This document shows positions 1 to 10,430 of a stretch of DNA of 64,000 nt, piece after piece. The position numbers and the translations under genes were made by a program. A model generated the notes under the pieces. It was not told where the DNA came from, searched no databases, and saw nothing but the letters and a program-made list of their open reading frames with translations. The first letter of the stretch is position 1. Each line of letters starts with the position of its first letter. Where the stretch lies: positions 1 to 64,000 of the forward strand of contig JAIWNF010000059.1 in the NCBI GenBank assembly GCA_025093555.1. The letters run 5' to 3'. The DNA is from Circinella umbellata (Eukaryota; Mucoromycota; Mucoromycetes; Mucorales; Lichtheimiaceae).

Positions 1-2175
1 GTATTTGCCGTTTATTTAAATTTGTCTTTGTTTTGAGTGATGATAATGCTCGGTTATCAGTGAATACAGTGAAACGTTTCATATCGAGATGATGACGCCA
101 TTTTCCTAAGCAGTGCTTGAGTGCTAACATTTCTTGTTCATATACAGAATAATTAAGTTCTGCTGGTGTCATAGATGCTACAGGATGGAGCTTGCCATCA
201 TCCTGTTCTTGTGATAATATCCCTCCAATTGATACAGTTGAAGATGCATCAGTATGGACATAAAACTTCTTATCTGGATTAGGCAGTGCCAGCACTGGCG
301 CCGAAACTAGTTTTTGTTTCAATGTTTCAAAAGCTTGTTGTTCTTGACTTGACCAACGCTATACCGTATCTTTACGTAATAATCTTGTAAGAGGATGGAC
401 AATACTTGAGTAGTTCTTGATAAATCGATGATAGTAATTTGCAAGGCCCAGGAAACACTGGATATCCTTTGTGTTACGGAGTGGGGGCCAATCCACAACC
501 GCCTGAACCTTTTGTGGGTCTGTGTGTAAACCTTGTTCATCAATGTAGTGTCCCAAGAATTCGAGTCGCTTGACTCCAAATTCACATTTCTGTTTTTTAG
601 CATATAGTTTGTGTTCACGAAGCCTCTCGAGTACTGACTTGACATGCTTGTTATGTTCTTCTTCATTTTTCGAATAGATCAGAATATCATCCAAGTATAC
701 AATAACGCATATATCAAGTAAATCACGGAAAACATCATTCATTAGTCTCATGAATGTTGCTGGTGCTGAAGTTAAACCAAAAGGTAATACAGTAAATTCA
801 TATAATCCATATCGAGTTGAGAATGCTGTTTTCGGAACATCTTCTGGTTTTACTCTGATTTGATGGTATCCACTTCGGAGATCGAGTTTTGTAAAAATTC
901 TTGCACCTTGTAATTGATCGAAAAGTTCATCTGTCCTTGGCAAAGGATAGTTGTCCTTTATAGTAATAGAGTTTAGCGCGCGATAGTCTACTACCATATG
1001 AAGACTTCCTTTTTCTTGGCAACAAATAGAACAGGGGCTCCATAAGGTGATTTGCTTGGTTGGATCCATCCTTTATCAATGAGTTCGTTTAGTTGTTTCT
1101 TGAGTTCATTAAGTTCATGACTTGAGAGACGATATAATTTTTGAGCTGGCGTTTTTGCATTAGGCTCTAATAGAATTGAGTGATCAACATGTCTCTGTGG
1201 TGGTAATCCATTTGGAAGTTCATCTGGAAATATATCAGCAAAAGAATCAACCAGTTTTAAAAGAGTTTCTGGACTAGTGTCCTCCATCACTCCAAAATTT
1301 TTATTTCGTGCCTGTCCTCCTCCACGCTCAAGAGTCCTCCTACTCTGGTGAGCACACAGGTCTTTATCCAATTTTCCATTTGCCTGTCCTCCTCCACGCT
1401 CATGAGATCGCCTACTCGAATGAGCACACAGGTCTTTATCCTTGAAATCACCATTTATATGATCTTGTAGTATAATAGCATATGTTTCTAAATCCCCATG
1501 ACGACGCATACGGTTGAATTGTCGTCGTGATATAAAATGTACTTCTGGCTTAATTTCTTGACAATCAGTATTATCTTGAGTTTGGATATTGACACCATCG
1601 ACTATAACTTCATGTGTCTTCCAGTTGATTTTAGGTTCTTCATCAAAATGCCATGGTTTGCCTAGAATAAGATCATGTTTAAGACTCTTGATGCCAGTAT
1701 ATACTCGAATAACACGTGAGTAATCTTGATTGAATTGAATCTTGACATCAGCAAAATAACCAGAATTAGCCTTAGTTTCATTTCCAAATGTAATACACCC
1801 TTTATCTGGCTTGAGTAGATGTTGCAACCCATGCTTTTGTATAAAGTCCAAAGATACAAAATTGTGTGTAGCACCAGAGTCAGTTAAGAAACAGGATGGA
1901 TATGTTTCACAAAGCCCAGAAATTCGTATAGTTTGATGACGTTTGTCCTTACTACTCTGACTATTTACACCTTCAGCCGAGTTATCTTCTAGTGGCACTG
2001 AGCCATCTGGGTCTTTACCAGGGTTTATTTTTCTTGTGTCAGTACGACCTGGCAACTTGTTGCGCACTGACAATATTAGTTTTTTGACTTGATTCCACGT
2101 AAAGGACATTCCTTCTTTATGTGGTCCTTTGATCCGCAGCATTGACAACGACCTTCTTTTCTTGCTTGCTCCCAT
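1..2175 (-). pseudogene. gypsy pol: protease, reverse transcriptase, RNase H start; broken
   Basis: Pol begins inside the end of gag, overlapping it by about 100 bases in the -1 frame. A retroviral-type aspartic protease is seen at about 1860-1900 (motif LTDSGATHNFVS). RT starts near 1150 and carries the FTKLDLRSGYHQI block, the LPFGLTSAPATF block and YLDD at about 690-700. There is a one-base frameshift in an A/G run near 1005-1015, and a TAG at 359-361 where the motif context expects tryptophan (TGG). The same frame then continues to base 1 as RNase H, with the acidic HTDAS block near 255. On minus-strand reading, RNase H and integrase continue beyond the edge. The sequence is not functional as read. 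Confidence 0.87.
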
Positions 2176-3149
2176 GTAAGTTTCATAGGGGTCTTCTCTA
2201 CTTGATCAATATCCATTGGATCACCATGATTCTTGTAACCTCGATCACGTGAATGTCTTGAATTATGATGTCTTTTGTTCCGCTTACTTGATGAGTCTCG
2301 ATTATGTGACTTATGATGATTTGAGCTGCTATGGTATGATCCAAAACTTGCATTATCATAATTTTCAGCAAGCTTCATAGCTTTACGTAATATTCTTGGT
2401 TCTTCTAACTCGACATACTTCTTAGTTTGACTCTTGAGACCACTGATATAACGACTTAATGCTTCTGCTTCACTAACATCAGTACATTCAATGAAAGCAG
2501 CTTGGAATGCTGAGTTATATTTTGTGACACTACTTGTTTGGCGAAGGGATTCAAGTCGAGATCGGTTAGTCTTGTATACATTTAGTGGGAGAAATCGTTC
2601 TTGTACAGCCTTTTTAAACTTCTTCCATGAACTTGGAGCTTGACCTGCTTGTCGTACCATACGCCACCATAGTGTTGCATCTTCTACCATTCGACTTGTA
2701 GCTATGTCAACCCACATTGACTCCTTGATTTTTGCCTTTAGGAAGTATTCTTCGAGATTAAAAAGCCAAGACTCTATCTTGTAAGAGTTACCATTATACT
2801 TTTCATCGGGAACCTTGAACCTAAACTGACCATGTGAATGGGGGTGAGAATCTTTCTTGTCATCCTCATCACTTGAGTTCCCATCTACATAGTCATGAGA
2901 TGACTCGGCGTTCATGTCTGAAGAATTTTCATCATCCGACGAATCAGAAGTGTTATCGGAACTTGAAGGATTGTCATGAGAGCCAAATCGGGAGGGTCTG
3001 GGATCTTTTATATTACGTGATGATTTTGTTGGGGTTTTTCCCACAGTCCTTGAATCATCTGAAATTGCTTGTACCACCTTGTCTTGATGATTTGAAATTT
3101 GTTGTAATTGCGCCATGGGGACAAGTCGGAGTTGACCCAATTTAACCAT
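2076..3149 (-). pseudogene. gypsy gag, C-terminal part (capsid and zinc knuckle)
   Basis: This open stretch holds a retrotransposon gag domain: a W-rich capsid-like region with the stretch ESWLFNLEEYF, then basic residues, and a CCHC zinc knuckle near the C-terminus (C-x2-C-x4-H-x4-C, around 2110-2150). An acidic and Ser/Asp-rich linker precedes the capsid part. The first in-frame ATG is at 3149 and the frame is closed just upstream. I infer that this is not the true gag start, because a further gag-like N-terminus with primer-binding site and LTR lies beyond the AT-rich segment at 4699-5124. Confidence 0.8.
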
Positions 3150-3199
3150 TATCAATAATTAACATAATATCAATTGATAAACAAATTTAAAATAAATAA

Positions 3200-3765
3200 A
3201 AATATAATTTTTGATATTTTCAATATCTAGAAGATTAAATATATAAATAAACAGAAATAATTAATTAATTATTTTATATGTTTTATTTTATATATTTTTC
3301 TTCTAAAAAAACAAATAAAATCAATGATTTTCTTGTTTTTAGAATCTGTAAGATTCAGATACATTGTATCTTAAAAAGAATAAAAATTATAATAAATTAT
3401 TATATATAATAATTTAATTTTTATCTTTTTTATAGAATTTATTTTTTAAACTTTATTTTTAAAATATGATTACGTAATCATATTTAAATTTAAAAATATA
3501 AAAAAAATATAATTCTTATTTCTTAATGTTTTACAAACATTTGAAATATTAAATATAAATAATATATATTAGACCTAACGCTAATATATATTGTTTGTGT
3601 AACAAACCTGTATTTATATTTTTATTTCTGAAAAAAACAAGAAAATCATTGATTTTATTTGTTTTTAATACATATAGGTATAAATTAATTTTATTTTATG
3701 AATTTTATAAATTCCATAAAATCTAGAATATTCAAAATATCCAAAATTTTATAAATTTTGATATT
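3200..3765. repeat. Long imperfect palindrome with a perfect 34-bp inverted repeat
   Basis: Bases 3307-3340 and 3633-3666 are exact reverse complements over 34 bases, separated by 292 bases. Similarity continues more loosely outward: a TCTAGA-containing block at 3212-3236 pairs with 3718-3743. Near the centre is a perfect 24-base palindrome at 3462-3485 around TACGTA, and another inverted pair flanks 3568-3599. Together these make a block of about 550 bases able to fold into a cruciform. It has no coding potential. Confidence 0.7.
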
Positions 3766-4054
3766 TTTATAAAAACATATTTATATTAAGTATACATAAA
3801 TTATTTATATATAACATCTAATAGTTTATGTCATAAATAATTAATATGGATTATTCCCCTTAGAAACATTAACCATGGGTTAAAGGAATAGATTGTAAGT
3901 TATATATATATAGGTCAAACAAAATAATTTTAATACAAAAGAAAAAAACCTTTAAAGAAAAAATTGCATAGTCGGGGCATGTCATAATGATACTATAATT
4001 ATGTACATAATAACCCCTTATTTCTTATTATTTTGATATATTATCAATACTAAA

Positions 4055-4585
4055 TTAAACTATTATTCTTTTTAAAATATCATTAAAGTTAAGTATCCCA
4101 TTGTTACCTATATAAAAAGTTTTAATTTTATTTTTATTTTTTTTCATTTTATTTTTTTTCATTTTATTTTTTTTTATTTTTATTATATTAATTTTATTAA
4201 CTGTATTAATTGTATTATTAGATATAATATTTTTATCTTTAAGTTTTCTTTTATTTTTTATATGTTTTTTAGAATGAGTGCAACATAAATAATCTTCTTT
4301 TTCTCCATTTAAATTTGTTTTTATTTTTTTAATACAGAAGTTACCTTCTTTTTTTCCTCTTAGAAATTTATGTGTACAGTAATTTTTATCTAAATTTTTA
4401 TAAATAAAAAAATCAGAGTCAAATAAATTATCTATTTCTTTTTTTATTTTTTTATTAATAAAATCTATTGTTTTAATATCTATATAAAAATCCAATTCTA
4501 TTTTTAAATGGTTTGTTAAATTATTTTTTAAATCTAATTTTAAATTATTCTTGGAAAAAGGTAAAACAGTGTTGAGGCATACCAT
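4055..4585 (-). CDS. Lys/Asn/Ile-rich protein with giant-virus-like zinc motif
   Basis: A 176-aa ORF starting at ATG 4585, inside an AT-rich insertion. Composition is strongly biased to K, N and I, following the base composition. Its middle carries a Cys/His motif of the form C-x3-F-x-R-G-x3-G-x2-C ... C-x2-H (CTHKFLRGKKEGNFC, then CCTHSKKH). From memory of protein families, this C-F-RG-KG-C...C-x2-H pattern recurs as a small zinc-binding module in nucleocytoplasmic large DNA viruses; I could not run a search. The C-terminus is a lysine-rich low-complexity tract (KNKMKKNKMKKNK) from an ATTTTTTTTCATTTT-like repeat. Expression is unknown. A chance ORF is possible but less likely given the motif. 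Confidence 0.45.
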   Translation of the reverse strand: MVCLNTVLPFSKNNLKLDLKNNLTNHLKIELDFYIDIKTIDFINKKIKKEIDNLFDSDFFIYKNLDKNYCTHKFLRGKKEGNFCIKKIKTNLNGEKEDYLCCTHSKKHIKNKRKLKDKNIISNNTINTVNKINIIKIKKNKMKKNKMKKNKNKIKTFYIGNNGILNFNDILKRIIV

Positions 4586-4698
4586 TTTATAGATATATTT
4601 TATTTATTAAAGAAAAATTCAATTTTGTTTTTTTAATTTTTTAAAATCAGCTGATAATTAGAAATCTAACGATTTCAATCTATATAGTACTAATCCGA

Positions 4699-5124
4699 TT
4701 AGTCCTCCATAATACTTTGTAAGGATGATGTAAGTGTATTAACTTGGCCTTCCATTTTGCCTTGAGCATTATATATTTTTTTCATTTCCGCTGGGAGTTG
4801 AGAGTTGAGTTCGGCACGTAGATTGTTAACCTCCTGTAGTGCTTGAGTTGCTGAATCAACTGCTTGTAGAGGCCCTTGCTGTATTCCTTGTTCGTCCATA
4901 TGATTCTTTACTTGATAAATTTCTTCTACAGTATCGTAGTATTCGGTTTGACTTGATAATGATACTTTTAGTTGTGGTACTTCTACCTTCTTGTCTGACT
5001 GTTGGTCCTCCTTTGTCTTGTTTATAAAATCCACAAAACCTTGGTTTATCGGCTTGATAAGAAAACTTGACCAAAACGTTTCTAACCGCCGTTGTCTTTC
5101 TTCTTGTTCTTGTCCTGAACTCAC
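4699..5124 (-). pseudogene. gypsy gag, N-terminal coiled-coil part
   Basis: A 141-residue reading frame starting at 5124, 45 bases after the primer-binding site. That is where gag should begin in this element. It is rich in Q and E, and its second half (ALQEVNNLRAELNSQ and onward) looks like a coiled coil. It ends in TAG at 4699-4701, at the border of the AT-rich insertion. I infer that it is the N-terminus of the gag whose remainder lies at 2076-3149. It could instead be a separate small ORF of the element, but position next to LTR and primer site argues for gag. Confidence 0.62.
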
Positions 5125-5168
5125 TGTGCCTTTACTATACTCTTGAGTAACTGTTATCGATTTACTGT

Positions 5169-5176
5169 CGCTACCA
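5169..5176 (-). other. Primer-binding site (initiator Met tRNA)
   Basis: On the minus strand the 8 bases read TGGTAGCG, the complement of the CGCTACCA end of eukaryotic initiator methionine tRNA. This is the priming choice of many Ty3/gypsy elements. It lies 2 bases inside the LTR, where a primer site belongs. Confidence 0.8.
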
Positions 5177-5178
5177 AG

Positions 5179-5392
5179 TGTTACAGACTAAACCCAGTCT
5201 ATAGTTATTTCAGGTCAATAATGATACAGTGAAATAGAAAAGTAATCGAAAAGTGTAAAAGAGAGAAAAAAAGGGCTTGTTTTTTATTTAATAGGTGTAA
5301 TAACTATTTATATGGGCTAAGCCCATCTGTACAACTCAAGCTTATTTTCCCAAGCTTGAGCTCTTGGTTACAATATTACCTAAACGGTAACA
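5179..5392 (-). repeat. 5-prime LTR of the gypsy element (214 bp)
   Basis: The block is bounded by TGTTAC and GTAACA, a 6-base terminal inverted repeat that includes the canonical TG...CA ends. On the minus strand it has a TATAAATA box at 5305-5312 next to a TGGGC/GCCCA palindrome at about 5310-5325. The primer-binding site follows immediately. The partner LTR is outside the window. Confidence 0.82.
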
Positions 5393-5451
5393 AAAACTAT
5401 AAATATATAATTTAATACGTTACTAATCATTTTTATCCTTTATACTTTAGA

Positions 5452-5872
5452 TTAATGACACTCTTCGAAAATCGTTGGCAAATGCATTTTTTATGTATCA
5501 ACTAGTCAAAAATTGGGTTGATTAGCAACTTATTTAGCCTGAGTTGGAATAAACACCAGAGGAAGAAAGTGCAGCATGTCCTACAAAAGGAGAAGAGGTA
5601 TAGTCTTTATTGTTATTTTCTTTTATATAGTAACTATATAAGTTGTTTTATATAAGAACTGTTTTACTTATCATTTGAACGATAATGTACCAGGCTCATA
5701 TGACAGTTGCTATTGATGGAAATCATCAGCTATGTAGACTCAAAAGAAATGATCAAGATATAAAAAGGCGACATGCAACATATTTTTTGAAGCAGACAGT
5801 GTTGTATCCAACACATATTATTCATAAAGATAATTATTTGACACTCTACTTATTAAAGTATAGTGTATCTTA
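5452..5872 (+). pseudogene. Decayed transposase fragment, possibly KDZ type
   Basis: Two exon-like pieces share one frame. The first (about 5452-5597) has three in-frame stops and ends in ESAACPTKGEE before a GT donor. The second starts after AG at 5693 and reads AHMTVAIDGNHQLCRLKRND. The pattern of a Cys-Pro stretch, then a hydrophobic strand ending in DGN, then L-K-R resembles the catalytic Asp region of Kyakuja-Dileera-Zisupton transposases (CP...DGNF.LKR). That match is from memory and weak. The rest of the gene is absent. The open stretch at 5685-5873 alone is too short to be a functional protein. Confidence 0.35.
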
Positions 5873-6299
5873 ATTATGCTTTGCTGACATTTCGTGTATT
5901 TCCCTATTTGGACCATGATTTATAAGAACACAGAAGTCCGTCTTCTATAATGATATAAGGTTACAGCTGCATAGATATATTATATCATCAACCGCTCAAA
6001 GTCTAATCTTAATATCATTAATCTTATATTCATAATTCACACGGCCATGACAAATATAAATCTTACATATACACATATCAATATATCCCACTGATAATAA
6101 GATTCATATAAATAGAGATAATATTTTATTTTAATAAAGCTCAGTTCAATTATTGTTCTTTTGCGTCTTGTTGACTTTTTAACGTCTCTTTTATTTTATC
6201 ATATTTAATTGATATAACATAATTTATAAGGTGATAATATATATAATAATAAAATTAATAAAAAGAAAGGAATAAAAAGGTAACATATCCCTGCACTTT

Positions 6300-6878
6300 T
6301 TAAGGTTCAACGTCCCAGTGAATGAGATGATGTGGGAACCCTACAGAGTCCAGAGTATTATAATAAGAATTAACCACTGCGTGCAATTTTGTGTCAGCCG
6401 TAATGTAGTTATCATGTAAATGTTTCTTTATATATTCGTTAATAGCCTTGTATCTAGCAGATTCATCCAGGAGTGTCTATAATGTAGAAACTAGGCATAC
6501 TGTGATCTGGTTTTCAAGCAGGCATCTGGTTGTTTCCAAGTCTTCCTGTGCTTGTTGTCTTGTCAAATGTGCGTTTACACATTCTTGAATCAAATCGAAA
6601 AAAAATGATTTTTCAACTACTTTTTCCTTGTATAATGCTTGTTTTGTTGGGGGGAGGTACTCAGGATCATCAGTTCAGAACAACATATGGCCTCTGTTAT
6701 TGATTGTAAGAACTGGTAGACTGGATGTTTTTTCGTTATTCCAAATAATCTCATAGTGATATACAATTTCTACTGGTGTATCCCAGCCAGACATTTTTTC
6801 TTTGATCGAGGTTGCTGATGTATTATCAGAAGACACAGATTGATTGCTGAGTGAATAGGTAGTAGATGAGTTGGACAT
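6300..6878 (-). pseudogene. Unrecognised protein, frameshifted
   Basis: The frame opens at ATG 6878 with a Ser/Thr-rich N-terminus, then a region with GWDTPVEIVYHYEIIWN. It stops near 6675, but a second frame continues with plausible protein (DDPEYLPPTKQALYKEK, later ECVNAHLTRQQAQEDLETT and HHLIHWDVEP) down to a stop at 6300. At least one frameshift lies near an A/T run at 6600, and one in-frame stop near 6480. No family was recognised. It lies just outside the pogo left end, so it is not part of that element. Confidence 0.4.
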
Positions 6879-7386
6879 GATTTTATAAGTTTAAGAAGAA
6901 AAAATATAAAACTGTATTATAATTGATTGATAAAAATTTCGAGGTATTCAGGAGGGTATTTATATTGTAATTGTGATACAGTTGAACCCCACTTTTTGCA
7001 CAGGTGGGATTTAAGCCAAGAAGTGTGCAAAAAGTGAGGGTGACACAAAAAAGGAAAATAGAATACCCACTAAGCTGTCAGCTATCACTAATATAGTAAA
7101 TGCAATTAAAGAAAAAAAGTACTAAATAAAGGATATTAATATATTGCTCTACTAAGATGATAGTTCTTTCTTTAGTTTTCTTTCTCTTTTTAATTTTTTT
7201 CTTAATAATGCCTTTAAAATGCAAATCTGAATATCAAAAAGTTCCTATCAGTTTACAGGAGGATATTGCTGACCATTATTTGGAACTTGAAAGTGATGAA
7301 AGAAAAAAGACCCCTAATATGACTGAATTAATGGTCTAGGGCAAAAATCAATCATCAATTAAAAGAGCCGTTTCCTAATGCAACAA

Positions 7387-9174
7387 GCATCCACTTATTT
7401 CACCCCGGTTGAGTTTGAAATAATTTCAGAGTAGGTGGCTTTTTGAAAAAAATGGGGAGTAAAATTTTATATGAATGGAGTTCTTATATAAAAAAAAGAA
7501 AAATACCCCTTTTTTCATTTTTTTTTATAATCACCAGACATGAATCTAATGAATCAACAGACGACATCAACAAAGCCATTAATAATATTACCGAAAAATA
7601 AAAAGAGAACTTAGTTCTATACAGCAGATGCTAATGAAAAAAGAAAAAGGCATGGTTAATTAGTAGATTGGCAAAAATAATAAAAAAAAGTATTTTTTTT
7701 ATTATAAAAGCAATAATATATAACAAAGACGAACTCATCTCAAGACATCTGTTCAACCATCTTGTTCATTTACTATTCTAAACACGTATAAAAAAGGATA
7801 GAAAGGTTGGTATAAAAGTTTCGGTGGACTTTAGAAGAAGATGGGGCCTTTTATATAGTTTTTTTTTATTATTATAGTTTTCAACTTATAAAAAATAAAC
7901 ACGCATTTTTTACTATTACTTTTTTACTTTTCTATATAAGTACTCTTAACAAAATATTTGATCCACTACTACATCACTTCAATCGTCTATTGAATACTAC
8001 AATAATAATAAAAAATAACTGATGGTATATATTAATCGTTATGTTGAATGATAATAAAAAAAACTGATCGTGCTGATCATTATGTTGAATAATAAAAAAA
8101 AATTGATCGTGTTAATCGTTATGTTGGATGATAATAAAAAAAATATGATCGTGTTAATTGTTATGTTGGATGATAATAAAAAACAATTAACGGTGCTGAT
8201 CATTATGTTGGATGATAATAAAAAAAATAAGTGCTTGTGTTCATTATTACATTGGATGATAATAAAAAAAACAACTGGTTGTATTATTCGTTTTGTTGGA
8301 TGACAAAAAAAATAACTGGTTGTGTTAATCGTTATGTTGAATCATAATAGTAAAATATAATTGATAGTGTTGATGGTCAATATAATGAAATAGTATCCAT
8401 GTTCGTGATAATGATATACAGGGTAATAATGCATATACATAAGAATAAAAAAAATAACACCAGTTATTATATTAATAATAATTGCCCATAATAAATATCA
8501 CACATACACTAGATTTCTTTTTTATTATTTATCACCCGTTATATTTTATATATACTGAAGATCCATTTATCAAATTAATAAAGTATGTGTATCATGAAAC
8601 TACCCATGTCTCCTACCAACTAGTATATAACAAAGCAAAAAAGTAATAGTAAAAAACGCGTGTTTATTTTTTATAAGTTGAAAACTATAATAATAAAAAA
8701 AAACTATATAAAAGGCCCCATCTTCTTCTAAAGTCCACCGAAACTTTTATACCAACCTTTCTATCCTTTTTTATACGTGTTTAGAATAGTAAATGAACAA
8801 GATGGTTGAACAGATGTCTTGAGATGAGTTCGTCTTTGTTATATATTATTGCTTTTATAATAAAAAAAATACTTTTTTTATTATTTTTGCCAATCTACTA
8901 ATTAACCATGCCTTTTTCTTTTTTCATTAGCATCTGCTGTATAGAACTAAGTTCTCTTTTTATTTTTCGGTAATATTATTAATGGCTTTGTTGATGTCGT
9001 CTGTTGATTCATTAGATTCATGTCTGGTGATTATAAAAAAAAATGAAAAAAGGGGTATTTTTCTTTTTTTTATATAAGAACTCCATTTATATAAAATTTT
9101 ACTCCCCATTTTTTTCAAAAAGCCACCTACTCTGAAATTATTTCAAACTCAACCGGGGTGAAATAAGTGGATGC
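7387..9174. mobile_element. Foldback element with about 545-bp inverted arms
   Basis: The two ends are near-perfect inverted repeats. Left arm 7387 to about 7936 starts GCATCCACTTATTTCACCCC; right arm about 8629-9174 ends with its complement. Pairing runs almost without break through A/T-rich stretches such as the TTTTTATACGTGTTTAGAAT block. The core between the arms is about 690 bases and contains a tandem array, with no transposase. It therefore looks like a non-autonomous foldback or very long-TIR MITE moved by another element. Target duplication is unclear: only a short ambiguous overlap of GC or GCAT bases is seen at the junctions. It sits in the transposase coding region between the two HTH motifs. 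Confidence 0.85.
8030..8350 (+). repeat. Tandem repeat in the core of the foldback element
   Basis: About six to seven diverged copies of a roughly 45-55 base unit built on ATGTTGGATGATAATAAAA followed by a variable TGATCGTGTTAATCGTT-like half. Copies differ by substitutions and A-run length. The array gives a repetitive ORF at 8070-8303 that should not be read as a gene. Confidence 0.8.
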
Positions 9175-10430
9175 ATAGAACAACTGTTGGTCGATGGATT
9201 AGTACCAGAAAAAAAGAGTTAGAAACTAGCATAGATAGAAGCAAAAGACAAAAGGCTCGAGCAAAGTTTCTAGTATGTTAATTAAGTATTTAAGGATATT
9301 ATTTTATACTTTTTTAGAGTTGCAAAATCTAATCATTTTCAAATATATAGCTTCTTGAAGATGCTGTTTATATGTGGATTGAGCAACGATGCCATGAAAA
9401 TATACTAGTTAACTGGGGCATTATTAAGCAATGTGCCAAAGACTTTGCACCTTTACTTGGTGTTTCAGAAGATGAATTGGAATTTTCCAATGGATGGATC
9501 GGTCACTTTCAAAAAAGATTTCATTTGGGAGTAAATAGACTTCACAGTGAATGTAGTAGTTCTACTGATGTTGTATTAGCAGCAGCAAAGCTACCAGAGA
9601 TCCAGGAAAAAGTGTCTCAGTATGCCCCTAAAGATGTATTTAATATAGACGAAACAGCTTTATTTTATTGTAGTGCTCCTAACACTATAATCGCTCCTAC
9701 ATCTTTCAAGGGCATTTAAGATGATAAGTCATGACTTACAGTAGTGGCGACTGTAAATGCATTAGGTCAAAATGTGTGGCCATTGTGGTTTATTGGAAGA
9801 GCTGTTAGACCTACGTGCTTTAAAATGGTAAAATATTGCATTGCTGTTTATTCTTATTTAAATACATATATATTATGCTTATGTGCTTTACTTTTATTAT
9901 ACTTTTTTTTAAATTAATCAGAATAAAACAGTTGATCTTTCCCATTATAAAGCAAATGCCAATGCTTGGATGACAAAGAGTATTTTTTCCAAATATCTTC
10001 ACGTGTTAGACAGAGCCATGAAGAAACAAAGTGGAAGCATTTTGTTACTTCTTGATAATTTCTCAGGACATTTTCCAGAAAAGTATGAATCAACTAATGT
10101 TGAGTTTCTTTACTTACCTCCAAATACTACATCTATCATGCAACTATTAGATGCCGGTATTATCAGAAGCTTTAAGGTTCATTTTAAGTAGGTTTTTATT
10201 TATTCCATTTATTTTTTAAAAAAAACATGTAGTAGTATATAATTTTCATATATAAACTCTATTATTTTAGGAATCGGCAGTATGAGCATGCTTATAACTC
10301 TATTAAGAAGCAACTGACTGCTAAAAAGCGACCATCAAATGCAAACATATATTGCATTACAGTTGTCGCAGCTATTGACTGGGCCCATGGTGCTTGGAAT
10401 AAGGCTTTGAAGGGCAACACCATTACAGTG

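Larger units (their letters stand above)
3150..4698. other. AT-rich insertion splitting gag
   Basis: About 1.5 kb that is visibly poorer in G and C than both flanks. It separates two gag parts of one element: the N-terminal gag ORF, with primer-binding site and LTR, lies on its right, and the gag C-terminus with pol lies on its left. It holds a long palindromic block in the left half and a lysine/asparagine-rich ORF at 4055-4585 in the right half. I found no clear target duplication, and both borders are approximate to within some tens of bases. Alternatives are a mobile element of unknown class, an inserted viral fragment, or organellar DNA. Confidence 0.6.
1..5392 (-). mobile_element. Ty3/gypsy LTR retrotransposon, left part outside window
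   Basis: Read on the minus strand, the order is LTR (5179-5392), primer-binding site (5169-5176), gag N-terminus, an AT-rich insertion, gag C-terminus with zinc knuckle, protease, reverse transcriptase and the start of RNase H, which runs off the left edge. Integrase and the second LTR are not visible. The protease-RT-RNase H order with a YLDD catalytic motif is typical of Ty3/gypsy elements. The copy is dead: pol has one frameshift and one nonsense codon, and gag is split by about 1.5 kb of foreign sequence. The target duplication cannot be checked because the other end lies outside the window. Confidence 0.88.

Noticed and set aside
1000..1020. Programmed frameshift in gypsy pol
   Set aside because: The shift lies inside a conserved RT block, not at a gag-pol or pro-pol border, and a nonsense codon follows; decay is simpler.
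4055..4585. Mitochondrial DNA insertion as origin of the AT-rich ORF
   Set aside because: No known mitochondrial protein or RNA was recognised and the Cys/His motif is not typical of mitochondrial genes, but this was not tested by search.
8070..8303. Open frame with repeated LIVMLDD-type units
   Set aside because: It is a reading of the tandem array inside the foldback element and has no start, domain or composition of a real protein.
8030..8350. Possible CRISPR-like array
   Set aside because: Units are contiguous, diverged and lack constant repeats with unique spacers; the organism is eukaryotic.
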